From Metabacillus mangrovi (GTDB lineage Bacteria > Bacillota > Bacilli > Bacillales > Bacillaceae), in contig NZ_WMIB01000028.1 of the NCBI RefSeq assembly GCF_009711125.1, positions 1 through 44,321 on the forward strand: a stretch of 44,321 nt of DNA, read 5' to 3'. A program made the translations under genes and the position numbers. The notes below the pieces were generated by a model. That model searched no databases and was not told the DNA's origin. It saw only the letters and a list, made by a program, of their open reading frames with translations. Position 1 is the stretch's first letter, and every line of letters starts with the position of its first letter. Positions 30,094 to 37,136 of this stretch are shown here, piece after piece.

Positions 30094-30894
30094 ATGAAAA
30101 AGGGAAAGAAGGTTGCCGTTCTGGCTGCATTAGCAGCAGCTTTCGCACTGACGGTTTGGGTGAAGCCGGAGGCAGAAGCACTCGCCGGCCAGGAGAAGAT
30201 CAGGAAGCTTCAGGCAGAGGAATTTTTCACTTCTCATGATGGTACCTTTGTCCTTCATGATGTGAAAAAGGACCAGTCCTATGTTTACAACGAAGAGCGT
30301 GCAATGGAAAGAACGGCTCCGGAATCCACTTTCAAAGTGCCCAATGCTTTGATCGGCCTTCAAACAGGTGCAGTGGAGGATGAGTACGACATTAAATATT
30401 GGGACGGAACGGAAAGGGAAATACCTGTCTGGAACCAGGATCACACCCTTGGATCTGGAATGAGGTATTCTGTTGTCTGGTATTACCAGGCGATGGCCCG
30501 TGACATCGGGGAGCAGAGGATGAAAGAATGGATAACGAAAATTTCATACGGGAACAAGGATATCAGCGGCGGAATCGACCAGTTTTGGCTGAGCAGCACG
30601 CTTAAAATATCCCCTATGGAGCAGGTGGAATTTATGAAGGCCCTGCACAAGGAAAAGCTGCCTTTCGATAAAGATGTCATGAAGACGGTTAAACGGATGA
30701 TGGTTCAGGAAGAAGGAGACCGCTATACGATTTATGCCAAAACGGGGCAGGGATCGGGAAAAGGCTGGTATACCGGAATCATTGAATCCGGAAAACGAAC
30801 GTTCACGTTTGCTGCTCATATTGACGGGACATCTGCAGATGCAAAAGAGATCACAAGGAGCATTTTAACGAAACATAAGCTGATTACACAGTAA
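30094..30894 (+). CDS. Class D (OXA-type) beta-lactamase, Bacillus BPU-1/BAT-1-like
   Basis: The 266-residue protein has an export signal (MKKGKKVAVLAALAAAFALT, cleavage probably after AEA near residue 29). All class D motifs are present: S78-T-F-K81, S126-V-V, Y152-G-N, W165 and K216-T-G. It therefore looks catalytically competent, acting as a serine hydrolase whose Lys81 would be carboxylated. The start follows GGGGAGGAAGAGG; an ATG 18 bp upstream lies inside that site. Chromosomal Gram-positive class D enzymes of this kind are known from Bacillus and relatives. There is no BlaR-type sensor nearby; the FHA-winged-helix regulator is the only candidate. Whether it confers resistance cannot be told from sequence. 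Confidence 0.9.
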   Translation: MKKGKKVAVLAALAAAFALTVWVKPEAEALAGQEKIRKLQAEEFFTSHDGTFVLHDVKKDQSYVYNEERAMERTAPESTFKVPNALIGLQTGAVEDEYDIKYWDGTEREIPVWNQDHTLGSGMRYSVVWYYQAMARDIGEQRMKEWITKISYGNKDISGGIDQFWLSSTLKISPMEQVEFMKALHKEKLPFDKDVMKTVKRMMVQEEGDRYTIYAKTGQGSGKGWYTGIIESGKRTFTFAAHIDGTSADAKEITRSILTKHKLITQ

Positions 30895-31012
30895 TGTGCG
30901 GCAGTTAAACAAACGTTTGATTAGCTCATAAATTTTCATGAAAGAGACAAGCTATATAAGATATTCCTCACCGAATATCCGCAAGCTATCCTGATGACGA
31001 GGTGAAGAACGA

Positions 31013-31165
31013 ATGAGTTACCGTGACCAATTAGATGAACATTCCGCACAATTTCACCACAATTGGACAAGGCCGAAGCGTTCCAAATCGCAAGTCAATG
31101 GGCACACCGAGATGTCGCAGACGAATATTATTCTGCGCAGCAACGCAAAAGCCCATCGCTGGTAA
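31013..31165 (+). CDS. YpzG-like small protein (50 aa)
   Basis: The ATG at 31013 follows GAGGTGAAG. The product MSYRDQLDEHSAQFHHNWTR, PKRSKSQVNG, HTEMSQTNIILRSNAKAHRW is basic, hydrophilic and without membrane segments. I recognise it as resembling the YpzG family of short Bacillus proteins of unknown function. A strong terminator follows 36 bp after the stop, supporting a real monocistronic gene. Confidence 0.7.
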   Translation: MSYRDQLDEHSAQFHHNWTRPKRSKSQVNGHTEMSQTNIILRSNAKAHRW

Positions 31166-31200
31166 TCAGCGGATGAGGAATATTCCAGGGTTCTTCCTGG

Positions 31201-31239
31201 AAAAGGAAGGTCCGGTTATCCGGGCCTTCCTTTTATGGA
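31201..31239 (+). terminator. Terminator of the YpzG-like gene
   Basis: AAAAGGAAGGTCCGG/CCGGGCCTTCCTTTT with a TTAT loop is a strong, near-symmetrical hairpin. Confidence 0.92.
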
Positions 31240-31273
31240 AAAAAAAACAGCCTGATATAATCAGGCTGCAGCC
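31240..31273 (-). terminator. Terminator of the YflT/GvpT-like operon (minus strand)
   Basis: On the minus strand GCAGCCTGAT and ATCAGGCTG flank a short loop and are followed by nine T residues, just beyond the stop at 31279. Confidence 0.92.
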
Positions 31274-31278
31274 GAGAA

Positions 31279-32331
31279 TCAGCCAGTGGCTGTATCGTCA
31301 TCAGCAGTTAAGATTGTGCTTCTTTTGCGTTCCGGTTCTTCCTGCTTTGAGGATTGGTTATCGAGCTTTTGGTCTGTGCCTTTTGCTCTGGAAGAGGACT
31401 TAGAAGGAGCTCGTTTCGTTTGTCTTGATTTTGTACCTGCACTTGGTTTTGCTGTGCTTTTTCTCGCAGCGGCTGTCCGTTTAGAAGGAGCGCTCTTTTC
31501 CTGTCCTTGCTTCGAATCTGCCGTTTTCCCGCTGTTTTCTTCTTCTTCCTGCTTTGCACGAGCCTCTTCTTCTTCCTCTTCCTCTTCTTCCTCTTCATCG
31601 TCTTGCTGGCTGCCGTCCTCTTCTTCGTCTTCGGAATCAGACTCCTGTTCGTCTTCATTGTGCTCGGCACTTACAGGCTCTTCTTCTTCTTCCTCTTCCT
31701 CATCTTCTTGCTGATCGTCCTCGTACTGATCGTCCTCATCGTCTTCAAGATCATCCTCGTTTTGGTCCTCATTCTGATCTTGATCTTCTTCATCATACTC
31801 AGCAGACTCTCTGCCTGTATATTCTTCTTCTTCCTCATCTTCATCTTCAGGGAACTCCGTGGAGTACTTGCCCATTTTTTCATTGAGCTCTTTCATTTGT
31901 TCCTCAAGCTGTCGTTTCTGTTCTTGTAAGGCTTGGTAATCCTCATCATTGTTCTGTTCGTTCTTGCCTTTTTTCGATTTACGGCTGCTTTTCTCCTTTT
32001 GGCTGCTCTGAGTTTCATTTTCTGAACTCATTTCCTGCTCATCCGCACCCTCTGGAGTTTCCTGGCCGTTTTTCTTTTTCTTCATGAAATTGAGCTTTCC
32101 AAGAGCCTTCTTGGACTTTCCGCCAATGCCTTCGAGATTTTTTGTCACCTTGCTCATATCTGTATCAATTCCGGCATTCTTCAAAGCTTCATTTCCCATA
32201 AGGGTAAGGATCTTCCTGCTTCGTTCAGGTGTAGCAAAGTATCCTACGGTTGCACCAAGGATCCCGCCGGCTACTGTACGTTTCACTGTATTTCCTTTAA
32301 ACATGTTTTTAGCTAGCTTAGACTTGTCCAT
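31279..32331 (-). CDS. Highly acidic YtxH-domain protein, GvpT-like
   Basis: The 350-residue protein starts MDKSKLAKNMFKGNTVKRTV and a Gly/Ala-rich hydrophobic helix AGGILGATVGYFATPERSRK (about residues 21-40), as in YtxH and B. megaterium GvpT proteins. A coiled-coil stretch QALQEQKRQLEEQMKELNEK (about 133-152) follows. Then come about 120 residues of Glu/Asp/Gln repeats and a Lys/Arg/Ser-rich tail. Order and composition match GvpT as I recall it, but low-complexity regions make homology weak evidence. AGGAGGCGG precedes the ATG. It lies 19 bp after the YflT-like gene, under the SigB-type promoter at 32716. Apparent long plus-strand frames opposite it are antisense reflections of GAA/GAC repeats. 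Confidence 0.7.
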   Translation of the reverse strand: MDKSKLAKNMFKGNTVKRTVAGGILGATVGYFATPERSRKILTLMGNEALKNAGIDTDMSKVTKNLEGIGGKSKKALGKLNFMKKKKNGQETPEGADEQEMSSENETQSSQKEKSSRKSKKGKNEQNNDEDYQALQEQKRQLEEQMKELNEKMGKYSTEFPEDEDEEEEEYTGRESAEYDEEDQDQNEDQNEDDLEDDEDDQYEDDQQEDEEEEEEEEPVSAEHNEDEQESDSEDEEEDGSQQDDEEEEEEEEEEEARAKQEEEENSGKTADSKQGQEKSAPSKRTAAARKSTAKPSAGTKSRQTKRAPSKSSSRAKGTDQKLDNQSSKQEEPERKRSTILTADDDTATG

Positions 32332-32350
32332 TGTTTTCCGCCTCCTTTAT

Positions 32351-32692
32351 TTAAAATGTAACTTCATCCGTGTTTGTGACGATTAAAAGGGTTTTTCCCT
32401 TATCCAATTCTTCTTCGAGCTGTTCCGCTTTTTTCGTATCAAAGCCGATTTTCTGCATCTTAACAACGAGTTTGTCATCTTTGCTTCTGAAAATGTTCTT
32501 AGTTGCTGTCCCGACCCCGGTTACCTTCACGCCGACTTTGTTGGCATCCGTTTCTTTCCGGGAGCGTCTGACATGATCGTTGTCATGAGAGAGAATATAA
32601 ATATCCTCGTCACGAACCCCGTCATTGCGGATTTTATCAATTGCCTCTTTTAAATGCTCATCATTATGAAATAGCTTGAATTTTGGACCCAT
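32351..32692 (-). CDS. General stress protein, YflT-domain
   Basis: The 113-residue soluble protein shows the YflT pattern: a first strand-helix (KFKLFHNDEHLKEAIDKIRN), DGVRDEDIYILSHDND, a central Gly-Val segment (VGVKVTGVGT) and the final helix-strand AEQLEEELDKGKTLLIVTN. Members in B. subtilis are SigB-controlled heat- and salt-induced proteins. GGAGGCG precedes the ATG. A SigB-type promoter lies 24 bp upstream, consistent with stress induction of this gene and of the acidic YtxH/GvpT-like gene that follows it. Confidence 0.88.
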   Translation of the reverse strand: MGPKFKLFHNDEHLKEAIDKIRNDGVRDEDIYILSHDNDHVRRSRKETDANKVGVKVTGVGTATKNIFRSKDDKLVVKMQKIGFDTKKAEQLEEELDKGKTLLIVTNTDEVTF

Positions 32693-32715
32693 TAGAATCG
32701 CCTCCTGAAAAAGAG

Positions 32716-32740
32716 TTTCCCGAATAAGGTGAACATAAAC
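32716..32740 (-). promoter_or_regulatory. SigB-type promoter
   Basis: On the minus strand GTTTAT (32735-32740), a 13-bp spacer and GGGAAA (32716-32721) fit the SigB consensus GTTTAA-N13-15-GGGTAT. The YflT-like gene starts 24 bp downstream. Confidence 0.78.
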
Positions 32741-32927
32741 CGATAAAGTTGTATTACCAGTACATTATTTAAGAAATGAGCGGAAAGTCCCCTGTCTTGA
32801 TTGGAATGCATCTCCAATATATAGGAAAGAAAAGAAATGGAGGGGATAAAAGGGGATCAACCCACTGGTCATCCTTTTCATGCATAGCCAGGGAAGGGAT
32901 GGGGGAGTTGCGGCTTGCTTAGAAGAG

Positions 32928-32952
32928 GGACTGGCAGCTGCCAGTCCTTTTT
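32928..32952. terminator. Terminator separated from the cupin gene by the IS
   Basis: GGACTGGCAG/CTGCCAGTCC is a perfect 10-bp palindrome with TTTTT on the plus side. With the IS removed, it would begin 5 bp after the cupin stop codon on the minus strand, so it probably served that gene. Confidence 0.75.
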
Positions 32953-32986
32953 CAAAAAGGCTGTTTTCGTATAGATTGTTGCTTTC

Positions 32987-33016
32987 TTGACCATATTAAT
33001 AGAATGTTGATATAAT
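32987..33016 (+). promoter_or_regulatory. Promoter of the IS1595 transposase gene
   Basis: TTGACC (32987-32992), an 18-bp spacer and TATAAT (33011-33016), just inside the left terminal repeat. Confidence 0.75.
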
Positions 33017-33039
33017 ACGGTTTCGGGAGGCGTTCAGCT

Positions 33040-34050
33040 ATGTGGTTAGACATCTATGAAGAGTTCAACGAACTATCAAAATCAGAACAAATGGCACTGT
33101 TTAATGCTATGAAGGAAGACTTGTTTCCAGATGAACCTGATAAAATTACAGAGTTGCTTAAAACCATTAGAGAAGCTCGTTTTGCTTCTGGTATAGGTTG
33201 TGTTCATTGCGGGAGTACATCGGTAAAGCGAAATGGTAAATACCGTACAAGACAACGCTATTTATGTAACGATTGCGGTAAAACATTCAATGATATGACG
33301 AACACACCATTTTCAGGTTCTCGTTACCCAGAAAAATGGGTGAAATATATTGAAATGATGGTAGAAGGATATACACTTCCTAAAATTGCTGAACGCCTTA
33401 AAATTCACATCTCTACTGCATTCTATTGGAGACACAAAATTTTGAACGCATTAGGTAGTCTTGGATTCGAACAGCTCAAAGGAATTGTTGAAAGTGACGA
33501 AACATTCTTTAAAGAGTCGATGAAAGGGGAGCGAAAAATTACCCATAGAGAACCTAAAGAACGTGGTGGTAAAGACCCAAAGAGAGGGATTTCAAACCTT
33601 AAAATCGCTGTGGTTGTAGCCCAAGACCGTAATGGTAATGCAGTAGCTCGAAAAGCTGGCACAGGGCGTGTTAGGGCGGAAGAAATAGACCTTGTGATTG
33701 GAAAGTATATAGAACCGTCTGCTTTGCTATGCACAGACACAGCAACGAATTACAAGAAATTTGCCAAAATAAAAGGCTTACAACACGAAGCTATAAACGA
33801 GAGACAAAAACAACGTGTAAAGAAGGGTATATTTCATATCCAGCACGTAAATAACTTTCATCATCGTTTAAAAGATTGGATGGACCGTTTTCAAGGTGTG
33901 GCAACTAAATACTTGGATAACTACCTTTACTGGTTTCGTTGGCTTCAATTAGGGAAGAATTTAGCATTTGAAAAACAAGTTGAGCAAATGTTTATTTCAG
34001 CCTGCCAAAAATCAAATAAAACAACGGTTCTATCATTGCGAGCAATATAA
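33040..34050 (+). CDS. IS1595-family transposase
   Basis: The 336-residue protein has an N-terminal zinc ribbon (C-x2-C in CVHCGST and CNDCGKTF, about residues 55-87) followed by a helix-turn-helix-like stretch (YTLPKIAERLKIHISTAFYW). The ISXO2-type DDE domain has ESDETFF as first acidic site, LCTDTATNYKKFA as second and FHIQHVNNFHHRLKDWM as the N/H-containing C-terminal motif. GGGAGGCG precedes the ATG. It is intact and would catalyse transposition of the 32959-34431 element. Confidence 0.93.
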   Translation: MWLDIYEEFNELSKSEQMALFNAMKEDLFPDEPDKITELLKTIREARFASGIGCVHCGSTSVKRNGKYRTRQRYLCNDCGKTFNDMTNTPFSGSRYPEKWVKYIEMMVEGYTLPKIAERLKIHISTAFYWRHKILNALGSLGFEQLKGIVESDETFFKESMKGERKITHREPKERGGKDPKRGISNLKIAVVVAQDRNGNAVARKAGTGRVRAEEIDLVIGKYIEPSALLCTDTATNYKKFAKIKGLQHEAINERQKQRVKKGIFHIQHVNNFHHRLKDWMDRFQGVATKYLDNYLYWFRWLQLGKNLAFEKQVEQMFISACQKSNKTTVLSLRAI

Positions 34051-34086
34051 AAAGAACCACCCAAAGATGGTCCTAACGAAAAAAAT

Positions 34087-34302
34087 TTAACGTGTATCAA
34101 CTTTCTTTGAAATTAAAGATATTAGAGCCAATATTACGGTCGTAAAGAGAAAGAAGATTGTTCCCAAGAAACCCATAATTGCAAATGAAGTTCCTCTATC
34201 CATTTCATCTGGTGCTGCAAAATAATTACCTAATTGCCAGGATATTAAACAAATGACTAATAAAATGATTGAAACTGACAAAAGTTTGAATTTTTTAATC
34301 AT
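34087..34302 (-). CDS. IS passenger: small two-span membrane protein (71 aa)
   Basis: The ATG at 34302 follows GGGGGAAAT and opens MIKKFKLLSVSIILLVICLI, with a second span AIMGFLGTIFFLFTTVILAL and a short Lys/Arg tail. It lies wholly between the terminal repeats, convergent with the transposase. No family is recognised. An upstream ATG at 34317 is possible but lies within the ribosome site region. IS1595 elements with extra genes are known; this one does not resemble a resistance gene. Confidence 0.7.
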   Translation of the reverse strand: MIKKFKLLSVSIILLVICLISWQLGNYFAAPDEMDRGTSFAIMGFLGTIFFLFTTVILALISLISKKVDTR

Positions 34303-34432
34303 ATTTATTTCCCCCATTAATCTATTTAATTATCTAAATTATATCGCAAATAAAGATTTATACCATTATTTGTTATATTTTTCTTCAGTAAATAAAGACC
34401 TCAAAAAGCAACAAAGTTTACGAAAACAGCCT

Positions 34433-34972
34433 TCAAAAACGTTCAGCCTCATCCCGTTCGCAATCCGTGTAAGGACCGATATACGTTCCGGGCTTCACCG
34501 TCCGGGTCGCTTGCTTCCATTCATCTTGATCCATGCAGTATGTTTCCGCCATAACAGTGGCAGGGGTAAAGTGTAAAATATCAGATCCAAGCACAACTTC
34601 CGGGTTCAGGGAATTAAAAATGGCCAATAGGTGGGTTTGATCGGTCAATGCTTTTTCATAATGCCACCAGCCCTGGGGCACATTCACTGTCGCTTGAGGG
34701 CCGATCCTGTACTGAAGCAGCTGTTTCGTATTTGGATTCAAGATGGAAACTTCCGCTGCACCGGAGATGCAATAGACCAGCTCAGCGGCATTTTGATGGT
34801 AATGCGGCTCCACATAATTGCCGCGGCTCAAAAAAATATCAAGCAGGGAAGTCCTTACTGTGTTCAGCTGCCTGGCTCCCATGATGTTAATATAGTTGCG
34901 GCTGTCCTTACGGAAAAGAGTGCTGGCACGCGTATCAAAAGCGAATTGCGGAGAAGCGGTATGCTCATACAT
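34433..34972 (-). CDS. Cupin-domain protein
   Basis: The 179-residue protein is a single cupin: the metal motif is PHYHQNAAELVYCISG (H-x-H and E of motif 1), and motif 2 is VNVPQGWWHYEKAL. It resembles the single-domain oxalate decarboxylase/germin-like group, but lacks enough to name a reaction. GGAGGGATC precedes the ATG. It is divergent from mtlA. Its stop codon lies in the 8-bp duplication generated by the IS1595 insertion, so the protein is intact but its 3' flank is now IS sequence. Confidence 0.85.
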   Translation of the reverse strand: MYEHTASPQFAFDTRASTLFRKDSRNYINIMGARQLNTVRTSLLDIFLSRGNYVEPHYHQNAAELVYCISGAAEVSILNPNTKQLLQYRIGPQATVNVPQGWWHYEKALTDQTHLLAIFNSLNPEVVLGSDILHFTPATVMAETYCMDQDEWKQATRTVKPGTYIGPYTDCERDEAERF

Positions 34973-35064
34973 CGGCTGATCCCTCCAGGCTCATGCTATC
35001 TAAAAGCAGGATATGCGCCTATAGGCTGCAGGGTTCAGACGGCTTGCCGCCCGCATCAAAAGTT

Positions 35065-35086
35065 TTGACACCTTCCTCTGCGACAA
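35065..35086 (+). promoter_or_regulatory. Possible MtlR operator upstream of mtlA
   Basis: TTGACAC and GCGACAA form an imperfect inverted repeat (five of seven positions) over 22 bp, similar in outline to MtlR sites with TTG-CAC half-sites. Position 80-100 bp before mtlA is suitable. Confidence 0.35.
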
Positions 35087-35110
35087 AGTCACCTTTCTTA
35101 TTGTTTGTAT

Positions 35111-35124
35111 GAAAGCGTTTTATA
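35111..35124 (+). promoter_or_regulatory. CcpA-binding cre site before mtlA
   Basis: TGAAAGCGTTTTAT matches the consensus TGWAARCGYTWNCW at 13 of 14 positions. It lies 44 bp before the mtlA start, suitable for carbon catabolite repression. Confidence 0.75.
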
Positions 35125-35167
35125 AAATACACTTAAATCAAGACGTATTACAGAAAGGAAGAGCAGA

Positions 35168-37072
35168 ATGGCTCAGAATAATATAAAAGTTGGGGTTCAA
35201 AAGTTTGGTAACTTCCTCAGCTCAATGGTTATGCCGAATATCGGTGCCTTCATTGCATGGGGATTCATTACCGCACTGTTTATTCCAACAGGGTGGCTGC
35301 CGAATGAAGCGTTAAATGAGCTTGTTGGACCAATGGTTACGTATCTTTTGCCGCTGCTGATCGGGTATACAGGCGGTAAACTCATTTACGACCAGCGGGG
35401 CGGCGTGGTCGGAGCCATCGCTACAATGGGTGTCATTGTAGGGACGGATATTCCGATGTTCCTTGGCGCGATGATTATGGGTCCGCTTGGCGGATTTGTT
35501 ATTAAGAAATTTGATCAGCTGATTGAAGGGAAAATTAAAGCTGGTTTCGAAATGCTGGTCAACAACTTCTCAGCAGGGATTTTGGGAGGGCTGTTAGCCG
35601 TTCTGTCGTTCCTGGGTGTAGGACCGGCTGTTGAAACATTCACAGGCTGGCTCGTTGCTGGTGTAGACTGGATGGTAGGACTCGGAATTCTTCCTTTAAC
35701 CAGCATCTTGATCGAACCTGCGAAAGTTCTGTTCCTGAATAATGCCATTAACCACGGAGTGCTTTCTCCAATAGCCCTTGAGCAGGCAAAACAGAATGGC
35801 GAGTCTGTCCTATTTCTTCTTGAAGCAAACCCTGGACCTGGCCTTGGAATTCTGCTTGCCTACATGTTCTTCGGCAAAGGCAATGCCAAGCAGTCAGCAC
35901 CTGGTGCAGTCATCATTCAATTTGTCGGGGGAATTCATGAAATTTATTTCCCTTATATTCTAATGAAACCGAAGCTGATCTTTGCAGCAATATTGGGCGG
36001 AATGAGCGGTGTATTCACTCTTGTCCTTCTAGGCGGAGGATTGTCTGGTCCGGTTTCACCGGGAAGCATCATTGCCATTCTCCTTATTACTCCTAAAGAC
36101 GGCGGGATGTACTTGGCGAACATTCTTGGAATCCTGATTGCTGCTGCTGTTTCCTTTGCCGTATCAGCCTTTATCCTGAAGACGAGCAAAGAGAAAGAAG
36201 CAGACCTGGAAGAAGCGGCAAACAGAATGCAGGAAATGAAAGGGAAAAAGAGCAGTGTAGCTGCTTCGTTTGCTTCCCAGACTCCAACTGGTGAATTCCC
36301 TGAGAACCCAAATAAAGTCATCTTCGCCTGTGACGCCGGAATGGGCTCCAGTGCGATGGGGGCTTCCATACTAAGGAAAAAGTTTAAAGAAGCAGGGTTG
36401 AACATCACTTCAGTCAATTCTTCGATCTCCAATCTTCCGAGTGACGCGGAAATCGTTATCACTCAGGAGGAACTGACGCCGCGGGCGAAAAACAAGGTTC
36501 CGAACGCGTATCATATTTCCGTGGACAGCTTCCTGCAAAGTCCGGAATATGATAAGCTCGTTGACCGTCTGCAAAATGCGTCTTCCGCTGAAGCTCCGGC
36601 TGAGGCTGAGGCAGCACCCGCTGCTGAGACAGCTTCCGATTCAGATGTGCTGATTAAGGAAAACATCTACTTGAATCAGAAATTTGCCGATAAAGACGAA
36701 GCGATCCGTTTCGCCGGCCGTGTGCTTGTGGACGGCGGTTATGTGGAAGAATCGTACATTGAAGCCATGATCGAACGGGATAACATGACATCCACTTATA
36801 TGGGCAACGATGTAGCGATTCCTCACGGTACAGAGGATGCAAAAAAAGCGGTGATCAAATCGGGTGTGACCATCCTTCAAATTCCGGACGGCGTTGATTT
36901 TGGCGGACAGAAGGTACGACTTCTGTTCGGAATTGCCGGCAAGGACGGAACCCACCTTGAAATCCTTTCAGGCATCGCGGTCACTTGCTCTGAAATGGAG
37001 AACATCGAGAAGATGGCTTCTGCGCAAACAAAAGAAGAGCTGATGGATGTCATCGGCGGATTAAATAAATAA
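35168..37072 (+). CDS. mtlA: PTS mannitol-specific EIICBA component
   Basis: It imports and phosphorylates mannitol to mannitol-1-phosphate. The 634-residue protein has an EIIC membrane domain (residues about 1-345, eight or so spans, with NPGPGLGILLAYMFFG and GGIHEIYFPYIL). An EIIB domain follows with its phosphorylated Cys near residue 388 (VIFACDAGMGSSAMG), then an Ala/Glu linker and an EIIA domain with its active His near residue 553 (VAIPHGTEDA). The C-B-A fusion is like E. coli MtlA, whereas B. subtilis has EIICB plus a separate MtlF. AAAGGAAGAG precedes the ATG. It heads mtlA-mtlR-mtlD. Confidence 0.95.
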   Translation: MAQNNIKVGVQKFGNFLSSMVMPNIGAFIAWGFITALFIPTGWLPNEALNELVGPMVTYLLPLLIGYTGGKLIYDQRGGVVGAIATMGVIVGTDIPMFLGAMIMGPLGGFVIKKFDQLIEGKIKAGFEMLVNNFSAGILGGLLAVLSFLGVGPAVETFTGWLVAGVDWMVGLGILPLTSILIEPAKVLFLNNAINHGVLSPIALEQAKQNGESVLFLLEANPGPGLGILLAYMFFGKGNAKQSAPGAVIIQFVGGIHEIYFPYILMKPKLIFAAILGGMSGVFTLVLLGGGLSGPVSPGSIIAILLITPKDGGMYLANILGILIAAAVSFAVSAFILKTSKEKEADLEEAANRMQEMKGKKSSVAASFASQTPTGEFPENPNKVIFACDAGMGSSAMGASILRKKFKEAGLNITSVNSSISNLPSDAEIVITQEELTPRAKNKVPNAYHISVDSFLQSPEYDKLVDRLQNASSAEAPAEAEAAPAAETASDSDVLIKENIYLNQKFADKDEAIRFAGRVLVDGGYVEESYIEAMIERDNMTSTYMGNDVAIPHGTEDAKKAVIKSGVTILQIPDGVDFGGQKVRLLFGIAGKDGTHLEILSGIAVTCSEMENIEKMASAQTKEELMDVIGGLNK

Positions 37073-37081
37073 CACTGGACC

Positions 37082-37117
37082 AGAAAGGCGGATTTCCGCC
37101 TTTCTATTCCTGTTTTT
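37082..37117 (+). terminator. Intercistronic hairpin between mtlA and mtlR
   Basis: GAAAGGCGGA/TCCGCCTTTC with a minimal loop is followed by TATTCCTGTTTTT. It may end part of the transcripts after mtlA, lowering mtlR and mtlD expression. Confidence 0.75.
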
Positions 37118-37136
37118 AGAGGAAAGGAGGAATGAA

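Larger units (their letters stand above)
32959..34431 (+). mobile_element. Complete IS1595-family insertion sequence with passenger gene
   Basis: The 1,473-bp element has terminal inverted repeats GGCTGTTTTCGTA (32959 onward) and the complement ending at 34431; the outer 27 bp match at 24 positions. Both sides carry the exact 8-bp direct repeat TTCAAAAA (32951-32958 and 34432-34439), the duplication length of the IS1595 family. It encodes an intact transposase and a convergent 71-residue membrane protein. Its lower GC content contrasts with the flanking genes. Perfect target duplications and an intact transposase indicate recent, possibly active transposition. Confidence 0.95.

Noticed and set aside
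31035-31403. 122-codon plus-strand frame after the beta-lactamase gene
   Set aside because: It is out of frame with the YpzG-like gene at 31013, crosses two strong terminators and ends opposite the acidic protein gene.
31286-31929. Long plus-strand frames rich in Ser, Phe, Leu or Pro opposite the acidic protein gene
   Set aside because: They are antisense reflections of GAA/GAC/GAT codon repeats in the minus-strand gene, with no ribosome sites. The minus-strand gene has a promoter, ribosome site and terminator.
32776-32922. 48-codon plus-strand frame starting MSGKSPVL
   Set aside because: No Shine-Dalgarno site, no recognisable motif, and its composition is random-looking.
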